Part shown: piece after piece, positions 44,131 through 53,388 of the stretch
How the letters are laid out: each line of letters begins with the position of its first letter
How positions within the stretch are numbered: position 1 is the stretch's first letter
From: Nocardia acidivorans NBRC 108247
GTDB taxonomy: Bacteria > Actinomycetota > Actinomycetes > Mycobacteriales > Mycobacteriaceae
Length of the DNA stretch: 64,000 nucleotides
Direction: 5' to 3'
NCBI RefSeq assembly: GCF_001625085.1
Contig: NZ_BDAW01000039.1
Span: forward strand, 1 to 64,000
Position numbers and translations under genes: made by a program
Notes under the pieces: generated by a model
The model's input: only the letters and a program-made list of their open reading frames with translations
What the model was told of the DNA's origin: nothing
The model's database searches: none

Positions 44131-45636
44131 ATGGCCTTCCAGCTCGACGGGGAACAGAGGCTCGACCGCTCTGTACCTCGTACGCCGCCGCGACCACAAC
44201 CCTCCGGAAAACGCCGCTGGCAGGCCGAATACGGCCGCCGCCTGCGTATGACCGATGCCGTGGTGGTCTGCGGTGCGGTCGCGCTGGCCCAGCTGATTCG
44301 GTTCGGCGGCCTCAATTACGACTCCCCACTGGACTGGGCGGGCGACGCCCGAATCGGCTACTCGGTCATCTCGGTGCTGCTGGCCCTGATCTGGCTGGTG
44401 TTCCTGGCGGTCGGCAATACCTGGTCGCCACCCGTAATCGGTACCGGCCCAGAGGAATACCGGCTCATCATCGCCGCCACGATGCGCCTGTTCGGGCTGA
44501 TAGCGATCATCTCGCTACTGCTGCGGATGGATTTCGCGCGCGGCTATCTCGGCATCGCGCTGCCGGTCGGCCTGATCGGCCTGATCCTGAATCGGATGGC
44601 CTGGCGCAAATACGCGGCGCGGCGGCGGCGCAACGGCGACTACCTCACCTCGGTTCTCGTTGTCGGACGGCGGGATTCGGCCCGGGAGATCATGCGCTGC
44701 TTCGAACGCGATGCGGCCGTGGGTTATTCGGTGGCCGGGGTCTACATTCCCTATCCCGAGGACGATGCGGCGGTCACCGCCGAGTCCGATCTGCCGATTC
44801 TCCAGGAGTCCTCGGTGCTCGACGCCGCCCGCGCGGTCGCCGCCGATACCGTGGCCATCGCCGCCACCGAGCACCTGGGCACCCAGGGGATAAACGACCT
44901 GGTCTGGAAGCTCTCTCCGCTCGGTATCGACCTGGTGGTGACACCGGGCGTGGTGGATGTGGCCGATCAGCGACTATCGATTCGACCGGTCGCCAACCTC
45001 CCGCTGCTGCATATCGAGAAGCCGCAGTACGATCGCGCCAAATCCTTCGGCAAGGCCGCGTTCGACTTCGTCTTCGCCGCGCTGGCCCTGCTGGTGATCT
45101 CCCCGGTCATGATCGCCATCGCGCTGACGGTCAAAATCACCAGCCCCGGACCGGTGTTCTACCGATCCGAGCGCATCGGCTTGAACGGCGAACCGTTCCG
45201 AATGATCAAGTTCCGCAGCATGTGCGAGGACGCGGATAAAGAGTTGACCAACCTCCAGGCCGAGAACGAGGGTGCCGGTCTGCTGTTCAAAATGCGCGCC
45301 GATCCGCGCGTGACGCCCATCGGGCGAATTCTGCGCAAATTCAGCCTCGACGAACTCCCGCAGTTCATCAATGTGCTCCGGGGTGAGATGAGCGTGGTCG
45401 GCCCGCGCCCGCCCACGCGCGGCGAGGTCGAGCGCTACGACGGCAAGGTGCGCCGCCGCCTGCTGGTCAAACCCGGGGTGACCGGGCTCTGGCAGGTGTC
45501 GGGCCGCTCGGATCTGTCCTGGGAGGAGTCGGTCCGGCTGGATCTGTCCTATGTCGAGAACTGGTCCATGGTTCAGGACCTCATGATCATCAAGCGCACC
45601 ATCTTCGCGGTGGCGCGCAGCGACGGCGCGTACTAG
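44131..45636 (+). CDS. Polyprenyl glycosylphosphotransferase (initiating sugar transferase)
   Basis: 501 aa. Four N-terminal membrane segments (about 35-150), a nucleotide-binding-like middle region (TSVLVVGRRDSAREIM), a fifth membrane helix at about 305-330 and a C-terminal Bac_transf domain with VKITSPGPVFYRSERIGL, FRSMCEDADKEL, FSLDELPQFINVL and GPRPPTRGEVERY. It transfers the first sugar-1-phosphate of the polymer to undecaprenyl phosphate. It opens the polysaccharide locus and its 3' end overlaps the convergent asnB-like gene by four bases. Confidence 0.92.
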   Translation: MAFQLDGEQRLDRSVPRTPPRPQPSGKRRWQAEYGRRLRMTDAVVVCGAVALAQLIRFGGLNYDSPLDWAGDARIGYSVISVLLALIWLVFLAVGNTWSPPVIGTGPEEYRLIIAATMRLFGLIAIISLLLRMDFARGYLGIALPVGLIGLILNRMAWRKYAARRRRNGDYLTSVLVVGRRDSAREIMRCFERDAAVGYSVAGVYIPYPEDDAAVTAESDLPILQESSVLDAARAVAADTVAIAATEHLGTQGINDLVWKLSPLGIDLVVTPGVVDVADQRLSIRPVANLPLLHIEKPQYDRAKSFGKAAFDFVFAALALLVISPVMIAIALTVKITSPGPVFYRSERIGLNGEPFRMIKFRSMCEDADKELTNLQAENEGAGLLFKMRADPRVTPIGRILRKFSLDELPQFINVLRGEMSVVGPRPPTRGEVERYDGKVRRRLLVKPGVTGLWQVSGRSDLSWEESVRLDLSYVENWSMVQDLMIIKRTIFAVARSDGAY

Positions 45637-47468
45637 CCGGTCAGGCGGCGCTGTAGTTCGCGATGCCAGACCTCGAGCGAGAGCAGCGTCCAGATTCGGG
45701 GCTGCTCATCGCGGGCACCGGAGGTGTGCCCGTCCAGCAGTCGTCGGACCGCGCCCCGATCGAAGTGTGAGCCGACGAACGAGGAGGGGCCGTCCAGCAG
45801 GTCGAAGGCCATCTCGCGCAGATGCCCGCGGAACCACTCGTCCAAGGGAACCTTGAAACCGACCTTGGGGCGGTCCACCAGATTCACCGGAAGGTGGTGG
45901 CGCGCCAGCTCTTTCACAATCCATTTGGTGGTGCCGCCGCGCACCTTCACCGAACTGGGCAGCCGGAAGGCGAGTTCGGCGACCCGATGGTCCAGGAAGG
46001 GCGGGCGCAGTTCCAGGGAGGCGGCCATGGACATGCGGTCGCCGCGCTCGAGCAGATTGTCGGCGAGCCAGGTGTGGGTATCGGCATAGAGCATGCGGCG
46101 CAGGGAATCGCCGCGTCCGTTCAGGTACGGGTCCAGGACCGTGCGGGCGGGCGGGCCGCCGAGCAATCGGTCCCGCTCCAGACTGGTGAACGGTGCGAAC
46201 CACCCGCGCATACGCTCGGCATAGCTGGGCTCGGACAGGGCCCGCAGCGCGACGGTGAGTCTGGCCTGGTTGGCGGGGAGCCGCTGCTCCAGCAGTCGCA
46301 GCGGCCCCTTCGGCACCACGCCGCCCAACCGGGTGGCGCGGGCGAACCCGTATTTCGGGTAGCCGCCGAACAATTCGTCGCTGCCCTCGCCCGAGAGCAC
46401 CACCTTCACCTGTTCGCGGGCGAGCCGGGCGAGCCCGTACACCGCTACATCGGCGGGTTCGGACAGCGGTGAATCCCGATGCCAGCTCAGCCGCGCCCAG
46501 TTCTCCTGAAAGTCATTGGCGGTGATCACGGTCTCGTGATGGGTGCTGCCGACGATCTTGGCGGCCATCCGCGCCCAATGGGTTTCGTCCACGCGCTCAT
46601 CGCCGAATCCGGCGGAGAAGGTGTGCAGTCCGGCTCCCCCGCGCTCGGCGGCGACCAGAGCGCAGATCAGGCTGCTGTCGACCCCGCCCGAAAGGTACGC
46701 GCCCACCGGCACATCCGCGACCAGCGCATCGCGCACCGAGGCCCGCAGCGCCTCGTCGAGCAGTTCCACCGCGGCGGCGGGGCTGATATCGAGCGCGTCC
46801 GCATCGCGGGGCAGCCGCCAGTACGCCTCGGTGTGGATGCTGCCGTCCGCGCGCACCACCAGGTGATGCCCCTGCGGCACCTTGCGCACGCCCTCGATGA
46901 AGGTGTACGGCGCGGGCACCGATCGATGCGCCAGGAAGTCGTGCAGGCTCGCGGTGTCCACGGCGGGCCGCTCGATCACCGGGTACAGCGCCTTGATCTC
47001 CGAGGCGAAGGCGAAGAGGGTCTCGGTGGCGTAGTAGTACAGCGGCAGGATGCCGAGCCGATCCCGGAACAGATGGGTCTCACCGGTCTCGGAATCGTGC
47101 AGGGCGTAGGCGAATTGGCCGCGCAACCGGCTCACCCCGGCGGGACCGTAGCGCTCGTACAGGCCCAGCAGCACCTCGGTGTCGCCGCGGCTGGTGAACG
47201 GATAGTCCAGCCCCGAACGCAGTTCGCGATAGTTCAGGATCTCGCCGTTGAAGGTGAGGTGGGTGGTGCCGCGCGCGCCGGTCATGGGCTGCGCGGAGGC
47301 GGCCAGATCGATAATGGAGAGCCGGGTGTGCGCGAAACCCACCGGCCCGTCGCACCAGAGGCCGTGATCGTCGGGGCCGCGATGGTGCAGCGCGGCGCTC
47401 ATATCGCTGAGCAGTTCCTTGCTGACCGGACCACCGTCGAATCGGCGCACGCCGACTATGCCACACAC
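45633..47468 (-). CDS. Asparagine-synthetase-type amidotransferase in EPS locus
   Basis: 611 aa. Cys2 of MCGIVGVRRFDGG is the class-II glutaminase nucleophile, followed by HRGPDDHGLW and FNGEILNY; the synthetase half has the ATP pyrophosphatase loop YLSGGVDSSLICALVAAE. AsnB homologues inside exopolysaccharide clusters are thought to amidate uronic acid or other carboxyl groups. A dedicated asparagine biosynthetic role is less likely here, because the gene sits among the sugar genes. Confidence 0.87.
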   Translation of the reverse strand: MCGIVGVRRFDGGPVSKELLSDMSAALHHRGPDDHGLWCDGPVGFAHTRLSIIDLAASAQPMTGARGTTHLTFNGEILNYRELRSGLDYPFTSRGDTEVLLGLYERYGPAGVSRLRGQFAYALHDSETGETHLFRDRLGILPLYYYATETLFAFASEIKALYPVIERPAVDTASLHDFLAHRSVPAPYTFIEGVRKVPQGHHLVVRADGSIHTEAYWRLPRDADALDISPAAAVELLDEALRASVRDALVADVPVGAYLSGGVDSSLICALVAAERGGAGLHTFSAGFGDERVDETHWARMAAKIVGSTHHETVITANDFQENWARLSWHRDSPLSEPADVAVYGLARLAREQVKVVLSGEGSDELFGGYPKYGFARATRLGGVVPKGPLRLLEQRLPANQARLTVALRALSEPSYAERMRGWFAPFTSLERDRLLGGPPARTVLDPYLNGRGDSLRRMLYADTHTWLADNLLERGDRMSMAASLELRPPFLDHRVAELAFRLPSSVKVRGGTTKWIVKELARHHLPVNLVDRPKVGFKVPLDEWFRGHLREMAFDLLDGPSSFVGSHFDRGAVRRLLDGHTSGARDEQPRIWTLLSLEVWHRELQRRLTG

Positions 47469-47578
47469 ATCGACTCCCCTTCACCCGCAGTCGTAGCGGA
47501 AATCGCGTACGAGTCTGCACCCGCCAGCCTAGTCGTGTCGCGGGCGGGGTTGGGGACCTACGAAAGCGCCTGTGACGT

Positions 47579-48160
47579 TTATGGTTTCGAACCCAGTCGA
47601 TCCGGTTCGGGCGGCGGGACGGATTCTTCCCGGAAGTCGTGGATGATGCGCGCGGGCACACCGGCCACATGCACATCGGCGGGCACGTCGTTGATGACCA
47701 CGGCTCCGGGCCGAACCTCCACCCGATCACCGATCGCGCAGCCCACCACCACGGCATTGGGCCCGATGAAGACATCGTCGCCGATCACCGGATATTTCCC
47801 GGGTGCCCCGCTGGCCAGGGACACGCCCTGGTGGATACGGCAGCGCGCGCCGATCCTGGCGTTCGGACTGACCAGCAGCATGCCGACGTGCGCGATGGAC
47901 AGGCCGGGCCCGAAGACATTGCGCGGGATGGAGAATCCCAATCGTTCACCGAGCAGTTTGGTGCGCAGCAGATACCACAGGAAGACGCCGCGGCCGATCG
48001 GATCGGTGCGCACGTTCTGCCAGTATTCGGACCTGCGCAGCAGTCGCTGGAAGTAGAGGGGCCGATAGGTGAGCCAGTAGTACGGTCGCCATGCCGTGAG
48101 GCCGTGTGCCGCCAAATCCTCTGCGAGATAACGCCGCAGGCTCTCCTTGGAATCGATCAC
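47579..48160 (-). CDS. Hexapeptide-repeat acyltransferase (serine-acetyltransferase-like)
   Basis: 193 aa. A left-handed beta-helix is indicated by SIAHVGMLLVSPNARIGARC, RIHQGVSLASG, IGDDVFIGPNAVVVG and VEVRPGAVVINDVPADVHV, with the trailing VAGVPARII motif. Likely O-acetylates a sugar of the polymer, using acetyl-CoA. A serine O-acetyltransferase function is possible but unlikely here. Confidence 0.85.
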   Translation of the reverse strand: MIDSKESLRRYLAEDLAAHGLTAWRPYYWLTYRPLYFQRLLRRSEYWQNVRTDPIGRGVFLWYLLRTKLLGERLGFSIPRNVFGPGLSIAHVGMLLVSPNARIGARCRIHQGVSLASGAPGKYPVIGDDVFIGPNAVVVGCAIGDRVEVRPGAVVINDVPADVHVAGVPARIIHDFREESVPPPEPDRLGSKP

Positions 48161-48222
48161 GGGGTGAATGATCCCCCACCACTCGGGCAGTCCACAACCG
48201 ATTCTCGCGGTATGGTCCTGCG

Positions 48223-50340
48223 GTGTCGAGCCATCTGACCTGGTATCTGCACCGGCTGCGCGCCATGAGCGGACAGGAGCTGCTCTGGCGCTCGGGCCGA
48301 TTGCGGCAGCGGCTTCTCGCCAGGCCCGTGAGCTGGGAGTCCACCGAGGCGGCGTTGTTCGGGCGCTCCCGGCCGGATTGGGTTGCGCTGCTGCGGGATT
48401 TCCGCGCGGGCGCGGGACGCCCGGTCATCCTGGATCGGGCGCGCGCGGCGCGTATCGCCGATACCGATCCGGCCGCGGCGGCCGCGGTCATCGCCGCGGC
48501 GGAGCGGGTGCTGGGCGGGCAGGTGCGGTTCTTCGGCTATCCCCCGGCCCGGCTCGGACCGCTGATCGACTGGAATCGCGATCCACTGGCCGAAATACGC
48601 TGGCCGAGTGTGAGTTCCGAGCGCATCGACCATCGCACCACGACGGGCGATCCGAAGTGGATCTGGGAGCTCAACCGGCTCCAGCATCTGCCGTGGCTGG
48701 CGCAGGCGTGGCTGTTCACCGGTGAGGAGCGCTTCGCCGAGGCGGCCTTCGATCATCTGGACAGCTGGATCGAACAGCAGCCGCCCGGGGCGGGGATCGC
48801 CTGGCGCGGCGCGTTCGAATGCGGCATACGGTCCATATCAGTGGGTTTCGCACTCCAGGGGTTGCGGGACGCGCCGGGATTGACGCCCGAACGGTATGGC
48901 AGGTACCTCACCCTGCTCGGGGAGAGCGCGCGGCGGTGCTGGGTGGAGCGGTCGCTGTTCAGCTCGGCCAATAATCATCTGATCGGTGAGCTGACCGGGT
49001 TGGCGACCGTCGCGATCCTGTTCCCCGAATTGCCCGCCGCGCCGGTGTGGCAGCGCGATGCGCCGGCCCTGCTGGTCGAGCACGCCGATCGGCAACTGCT
49101 GCCCGATGGCGCGGGCGCCGAGCAGGCGATCGCCTATCAGCTGTTCACGGTGGAGCTGCTCGCGCTGGTCTACGCGCTGTTGGCGCTGAAATATGAACCG
49201 CCGCAACGGCTCGGCGCGGCCATCGCGCGCAGCTCCCGTTTTCTGGCCCTGCTGGTGGGCGATGCGGATCCGCCGCCGCGCTTCGGTGATGACGACGGCG
49301 GCTTCGCCCTTCGGCTGGGGCCGGAGGAGATTCGCACGGTGCGCGACCATCTGGGCATCGCCGACGCGGTGGTGCCGGATCCGGCGGCGGCGCGGGTGGG
49401 GACGGCGACGATCACGGCGCTGTGGCTGCGGGATGCGCTCGGCTCCGCGGTCGCCCCCGCCACCGAGCCCGCGCCCAGCGGGTACGCCCCAGACGGCGGA
49501 ATGGTGGTGCTGCGGTCGGGACGACGGCGCGTACTCATGGATGTCGGTCCGCTGGGCTATCTTTCGATCGCCGCGCACGGGCATGCCGATGCGCTGTCGG
49601 TGACCCTCGCACTGGACGGTGCGGAGGTCATCGGGGATCCGGGCACCGCGAGCTACTACGGGCATCCGCGATGGCGGGTCGCGCATCGAAGTACCCGCGC
49701 GCATCCGACTGTCACGGTCGACGAGGTGGATCAGTCCGTGGTCGGCGGGCCGTTCCTGTGGAGTGCGCACGCGCGGGTGCGGGTGCGGGCGGTCGATCCG
49801 CTGCGCGGCATCGTCGATGCCGAGCATGACGGCTACCACCGGCTCGAAGCACCGGTGACGCATCGGCGATGGCTCATCGCGCCGCCGGACAGCGGACCGA
49901 TCGCGGTGGTGGATCAGTTGTCCGGCAGTGGAATTCACTCCGCACGGGTTTCCTGGCCGCTGCATCCCGCGCTCACCGCCGATCCGGTCGCGAGCGGTCA
50001 TCTGGTGCACCGCGACGGTGATCCGGTGGTCGCGCTGGCCTACGGCGCGACGGTGCCGCTCATGGTCGATCAGGTGCGCGGTGACGAGACCGAACAGCTG
50101 GGCTGGTGGTCCGAGCGGCTGGAGGCACGGGAGCCCGCCTGGTTGATCGGCGCGAGGTGTTCCGGGGCAGCGCCTTTCGTGATCGTGACGGTGCTCGGCC
50201 CGGTCGCGAGCCGCGAGGTGCTGGTCACACGGACCGACGAGGCGATCCGGGCGCGATGGCGCACCGGTGCGACCGCGTACTCCCTCGTCATCGACCCGCG
50301 GCGGGACGGCGCGGTCCTGCTCAGCACCCCGGATCGATGA
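48223..50340 (+). CDS. Heparinase II/III-family polysaccharide lyase
   Basis: 705 aa from a GTG at 48223. The all-helical N-terminal toroid (RLQHLPWLAQAWLFTG, AWRGAFECGIRSIS, SSANNHLIGELTGLA with the conserved Asn and His) is followed by the beta-sandwich part with HGHADALSVTLALDGAEVIG and GTASYYGHPRWR. No signal peptide is visible, as is common for lyase-like proteins in polymer clusters. It probably cleaves or edits a uronate-containing polymer. Confidence 0.86.
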   Translation: MSSHLTWYLHRLRAMSGQELLWRSGRLRQRLLARPVSWESTEAALFGRSRPDWVALLRDFRAGAGRPVILDRARAARIADTDPAAAAAVIAAAERVLGGQVRFFGYPPARLGPLIDWNRDPLAEIRWPSVSSERIDHRTTTGDPKWIWELNRLQHLPWLAQAWLFTGEERFAEAAFDHLDSWIEQQPPGAGIAWRGAFECGIRSISVGFALQGLRDAPGLTPERYGRYLTLLGESARRCWVERSLFSSANNHLIGELTGLATVAILFPELPAAPVWQRDAPALLVEHADRQLLPDGAGAEQAIAYQLFTVELLALVYALLALKYEPPQRLGAAIARSSRFLALLVGDADPPPRFGDDDGGFALRLGPEEIRTVRDHLGIADAVVPDPAAARVGTATITALWLRDALGSAVAPATEPAPSGYAPDGGMVVLRSGRRRVLMDVGPLGYLSIAAHGHADALSVTLALDGAEVIGDPGTASYYGHPRWRVAHRSTRAHPTVTVDEVDQSVVGGPFLWSAHARVRVRAVDPLRGIVDAEHDGYHRLEAPVTHRRWLIAPPDSGPIAVVDQLSGSGIHSARVSWPLHPALTADPVASGHLVHRDGDPVVALAYGATVPLMVDQVRGDETEQLGWWSERLEAREPAWLIGARCSGAAPFVIVTVLGPVASREVLVTRTDEAIRARWRTGATAYSLVIDPRRDGAVLLSTPDR

Positions 50341-50893
50341 AAGCCCGGACGTATCCGGCGCTTTGATACGCGTAGGACCACGCCCAATACCAGGGGCTGA
50401 TGTGCACCGGTCCGGGTTCCATGATCAGCGCGCCCGCGAAGCACTGTTCGAGGATGTAGCGCGCCCGGGAAAGATGCGGGCGCATGGTGATGACGATGAC
50501 GGTTTGCCAGCCGCGCTGACTCGCCAGCGCGCGCAGCTCGCGGCCCTCGCCCACGGTGGTCGGCGGATTCGGCGCGAAGCATTCCAGGATGAATCCCCGC
50601 TGCGGGGTATGGCACGGTTCGCGGACCTCGTCGATATCGGTGTCCTCGCCATACGGATTGGAGAACAGCACCGTCGAGGCGAAGCCCCGCCGGGCGAGGT
50701 CCAGCCCGTAGGCGTAGCGGTCCACACCTTCACCGCCGAGCACCAGGATGGCGTCGGCATGCCGGAGCGGATCCACCTGCGGCCGCACGTATACCGGGTA
50801 TCCGGCGGCGATGATCCCGGCGATCAGGGCGATGACCGCGGCGGCGACGGAGATCCGGCGGCGAGTGCGCCGCGGCCGCACCGGACCCGTCAT
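50321..50893 (-). CDS. DUF218 (YdcF/SanA-like) membrane protein
   Basis: 190 aa from the ATG at 50893, which overlaps the flippase stop (ATGA). A single N-terminal membrane helix (about 14-33) precedes the DUF218 domain: ADAILVLGGEGVDRYAYGL, LFSNPYGEDTD, PNPPTTVGEGRELRAL and VIVITMRPHLSRARYI. The family includes SanA/ElyC, linked to envelope integrity. Its 3' end overlaps the convergent heparinase by 20 bases. Confidence 0.85.
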   Translation of the reverse strand: MTGPVRPRRTRRRISVAAAVIALIAGIIAAGYPVYVRPQVDPLRHADAILVLGGEGVDRYAYGLDLARRGFASTVLFSNPYGEDTDIDEVREPCHTPQRGFILECFAPNPPTTVGEGRELRALASQRGWQTVIVITMRPHLSRARYILEQCFAGALIMEPGPVHISPWYWAWSYAYQSAGYVRAFIDPGC

Positions 50894-52362
50894 GCGCGGC
50901 GCGCCCGCCGCCATATCGGCCGCAGCGTGGCGGGTGAAATCAGCTGTAGCACAAGGCCGAAGAGCCCGAGGAAGGCCAGCGCCTCCACCGCGATCAAACC
51001 CAGTCCGGGAGCCACCGCGTGCGCACCGGCGTGCAGTACGCGCTGTTCCAGCACTCCGATTGCCACGGCCGCGACCACCGCGGCCAGTAGTGCGGGCACG
51101 AGGCAGCGCCCGAGTTCGCCACGGGACACCCCGATTACTCTACCCGCCAAGATCAGTCCGGTGAGTCCGGTGAGCAGCGCCGAAATCGACAGTGCCACCC
51201 CGACACCGGACAATCCGCGCGGTAGCAACAGCACCAGCAGCGGGATGGCCGTGAGTGCGCCGACGCCGCTCATCCCATTGATCAGTTGCGGTCGGCCCGC
51301 GCCCTTGAGCGCCTCGGCGGACACCGACATGAGCGCGTATCCGACGCCTACCCCGCACATGGTTTCGACCAGGACACCGGCTCCGCGCCAGGGATCGCCG
51401 AGCAGCAGCACCACCGTCGGCTCACCGATGGCCGCGAGCAGCGCGGAGGCCGGGACCACCGCCAGCCACATCCAGCCCAGGGCGGTGAGGTAGCCGCGCC
51501 GGAAGCGCTCCCGCTCCCCGGAGATGCGCGCGAACGCCGGAAACAAGACGTAGGAACAGATTTGGATGATCGCCATGACGGGCAGGAAGGCCAGCCGCCG
51601 GCCATTGCGGTAGTTGCCCAGGGCGGCGGTCTCCAGCCGGTGCCCGACCAGCACCACCTCGGTCACCTCGATGGCCCGCTCCAGCACGCTCTCGATGAGC
51701 AGCGGGAACGCGAAAACCGCCATTTCCCGCCATAATCCGAGGCGGAACCGGCCGCGCCCCGGCCGCCAGCCCGAGAGCCACCACGCGGCGATCACCGACA
51801 CCGTCAGCGCGGCGTAGTAGCCGGTCACCAGCGCCCACACTCCCCAGCCCGCCGCCGCACCGGTGATCGAGACGATCGCGAAGGCGGCGGCGTTGGCGGG
51901 ATCGACTATGACACGCCGCCTGAACTGGAACTCGCGCTGCATCAAGGCATCCGGCACCGCCATGAGCGAGGTGAGCAGCACCGTGCCCGAGGACGCGGCG
52001 GCGACGAGCCCGACCTGCGAGTTGCCGAACAGCGCCGACAGCACCGGCGCGGTGGCCAGCAGCACGACCGCGAGCATCGCACCGGAGATCAGGGTCGCCC
52101 AGAACACCGTTTCCGCCGCATCGGCCAGGTGATCGCGTCGTTGAATCAGCGCATGGCTGAGGGAACTGTGCGAGAACACCACGACGAACGTGGTCAGCAC
52201 CGTGCCGGCGGTGAAGACGCCGATCTGGCTGGGCGACAGCAGATGCGCCAGCACCAGCGTCTGCGCCAGCGCGATGCCCTGCACCGCCGCGATTCCCGCC
52301 GCCGAGAGCGAGGCCCCGCGTGTGAGTACCGCGAGCAGACCGCCGGGTGCCGCGTCGGTCAC
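50890..52362 (-). CDS. Wzx-type polysaccharide flippase
   Basis: 490 aa from a GTG at 52362 that overlaps the GT2 stop (GTGA). About twelve to fourteen membrane segments with the Polysacc_synt pattern: GIAAVQGIALAQTLVLAHLL, AVPDALMQREFQFRRRVI, MAVFAFPLLIESVLERAIE and LGNYRNGRRLAFLPV. It should flip the lipid-linked repeat unit across the membrane. A longer reading to 52584 lies inside the GT2 gene and is rejected. Confidence 0.9.
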   Translation of the reverse strand: MTDAAPGGLLAVLTRGASLSAAGIAAVQGIALAQTLVLAHLLSPSQIGVFTAGTVLTTFVVVFSHSSLSHALIQRRDHLADAAETVFWATLISGAMLAVVLLATAPVLSALFGNSQVGLVAAASSGTVLLTSLMAVPDALMQREFQFRRRVIVDPANAAAFAIVSITGAAAGWGVWALVTGYYAALTVSVIAAWWLSGWRPGRGRFRLGLWREMAVFAFPLLIESVLERAIEVTEVVLVGHRLETAALGNYRNGRRLAFLPVMAIIQICSYVLFPAFARISGERERFRRGYLTALGWMWLAVVPASALLAAIGEPTVVLLLGDPWRGAGVLVETMCGVGVGYALMSVSAEALKGAGRPQLINGMSGVGALTAIPLLVLLLPRGLSGVGVALSISALLTGLTGLILAGRVIGVSRGELGRCLVPALLAAVVAAVAIGVLEQRVLHAGAHAVAPGLGLIAVEALAFLGLFGLVLQLISPATLRPIWRRARRA

Positions 52363-53372
52363 CGTTTGACGGTGGTGACAATCCGGCCCGCCGCGTGCGC
52401 GACCCGCTCGGAGACCTGTTGTTTGACCGGGTGGATCCGGCGCAGCAGGCCGGGAAAGGTATTGACCGACACGATGATCGCGGCGGCGCGCACCGTGCGC
52501 CGTTGCGCGAAGGCGTCGCGCGCGGCACTCCTGGCCGCCGGATCGTCGCCCGCCAGCAGCGCCTGCTGCGCCCGCCACAACCACACCCAGTACCGGAAGG
52601 TCCGAAGCGTCTTGTCCAGCGCCGCCCTGGCGTCCGGATCGGTGGGCGCGGCCCAGGCGAAGGAGCGCTCCAGTTCGGCCATGAACGCCTCGGCCTTGGC
52701 CGGATCGCGGGTCATGGAGTCGCTGCGCAGCCGGAAGCGCGCGAGTCGTTGCGGCAGTATGCGAATGTCGTAGGAACCGACCATGCGAATCCAGATGGCG
52801 ACCGATTCGTGCAGCTCCTGTCCGCCGCGATCGTAACCGCCGACGGCCTCCCAGGCCGAGCGCCGAATGGCGGCGGTGTAGTACGGGACCAGTCCGCCGA
52901 GCAGATCGGTCAGGCTGAGCGGCTTCGTGGGGTCCGGCTTCTGTTTGACATTGGTGGAGCGGTAGTAGCCGGTCGGAAGGTCCGCTCCCGAATCGTCGAA
53001 ACGGAATGCGTCACAACCGATCGCGTCGATATGCGGATCGGCGTCCAGGGCCTGGCCCAGCACCTCGCAGAAGTTCGGCATGACCTGATCGTCACTGTCC
53101 AGCACCACGAAGAACCGGCCGGTCGCCACCGCGGCCGCGGCCATGACTCCCCCGTCGTAGCCCTTGTTCTCCTGGCGCACCAGTCGGATTCGCTTGTCGT
53201 CGGCATAGCCGTCCACGATGGCCGCGATGGCATCGGACATGCCATTGTCGACCACGATCAGCTCCCAGTCCGAAAACGTCTGTCCCACCACCGAATCGAT
53301 GGTGTCCCGGAGATAGTCCTCGGTCTTGTACGCCGTTGTCAGAAAGCTGAACGCCGGTTCGGACGCCGCCAT
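52359..53372 (-). CDS. Family 2 glycosyltransferase
   Basis: 337 aa from the ATG at 53372 after GAAGGGA; a longer frame to 53558 lies in the UDP-sugar dehydrogenase gene and is rejected. FSFLTTAYKTEDYLRDTID, WELIVVDNGMSD and the DxD-type FFVVLDSDDQVMP are the GT-A/GT2 motifs. It transfers one sugar to the growing repeat unit on the cytoplasmic face. It lies 16 bases after the dehydrogenase stop. Confidence 0.92.
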   Translation of the reverse strand: MAASEPAFSFLTTAYKTEDYLRDTIDSVVGQTFSDWELIVVDNGMSDAIAAIVDGYADDKRIRLVRQENKGYDGGVMAAAAVATGRFFVVLDSDDQVMPNFCEVLGQALDADPHIDAIGCDAFRFDDSGADLPTGYYRSTNVKQKPDPTKPLSLTDLLGGLVPYYTAAIRRSAWEAVGGYDRGGQELHESVAIWIRMVGSYDIRILPQRLARFRLRSDSMTRDPAKAEAFMAELERSFAWAAPTDPDARAALDKTLRTFRYWVWLWRAQQALLAGDDPAARSAARDAFAQRRTVRAAAIIVSVNTFPGLLRRIHPVKQQVSERVAHAAGRIVTTVKR

Positions 53373-53388
53373 CACTATCCCTTCGCCG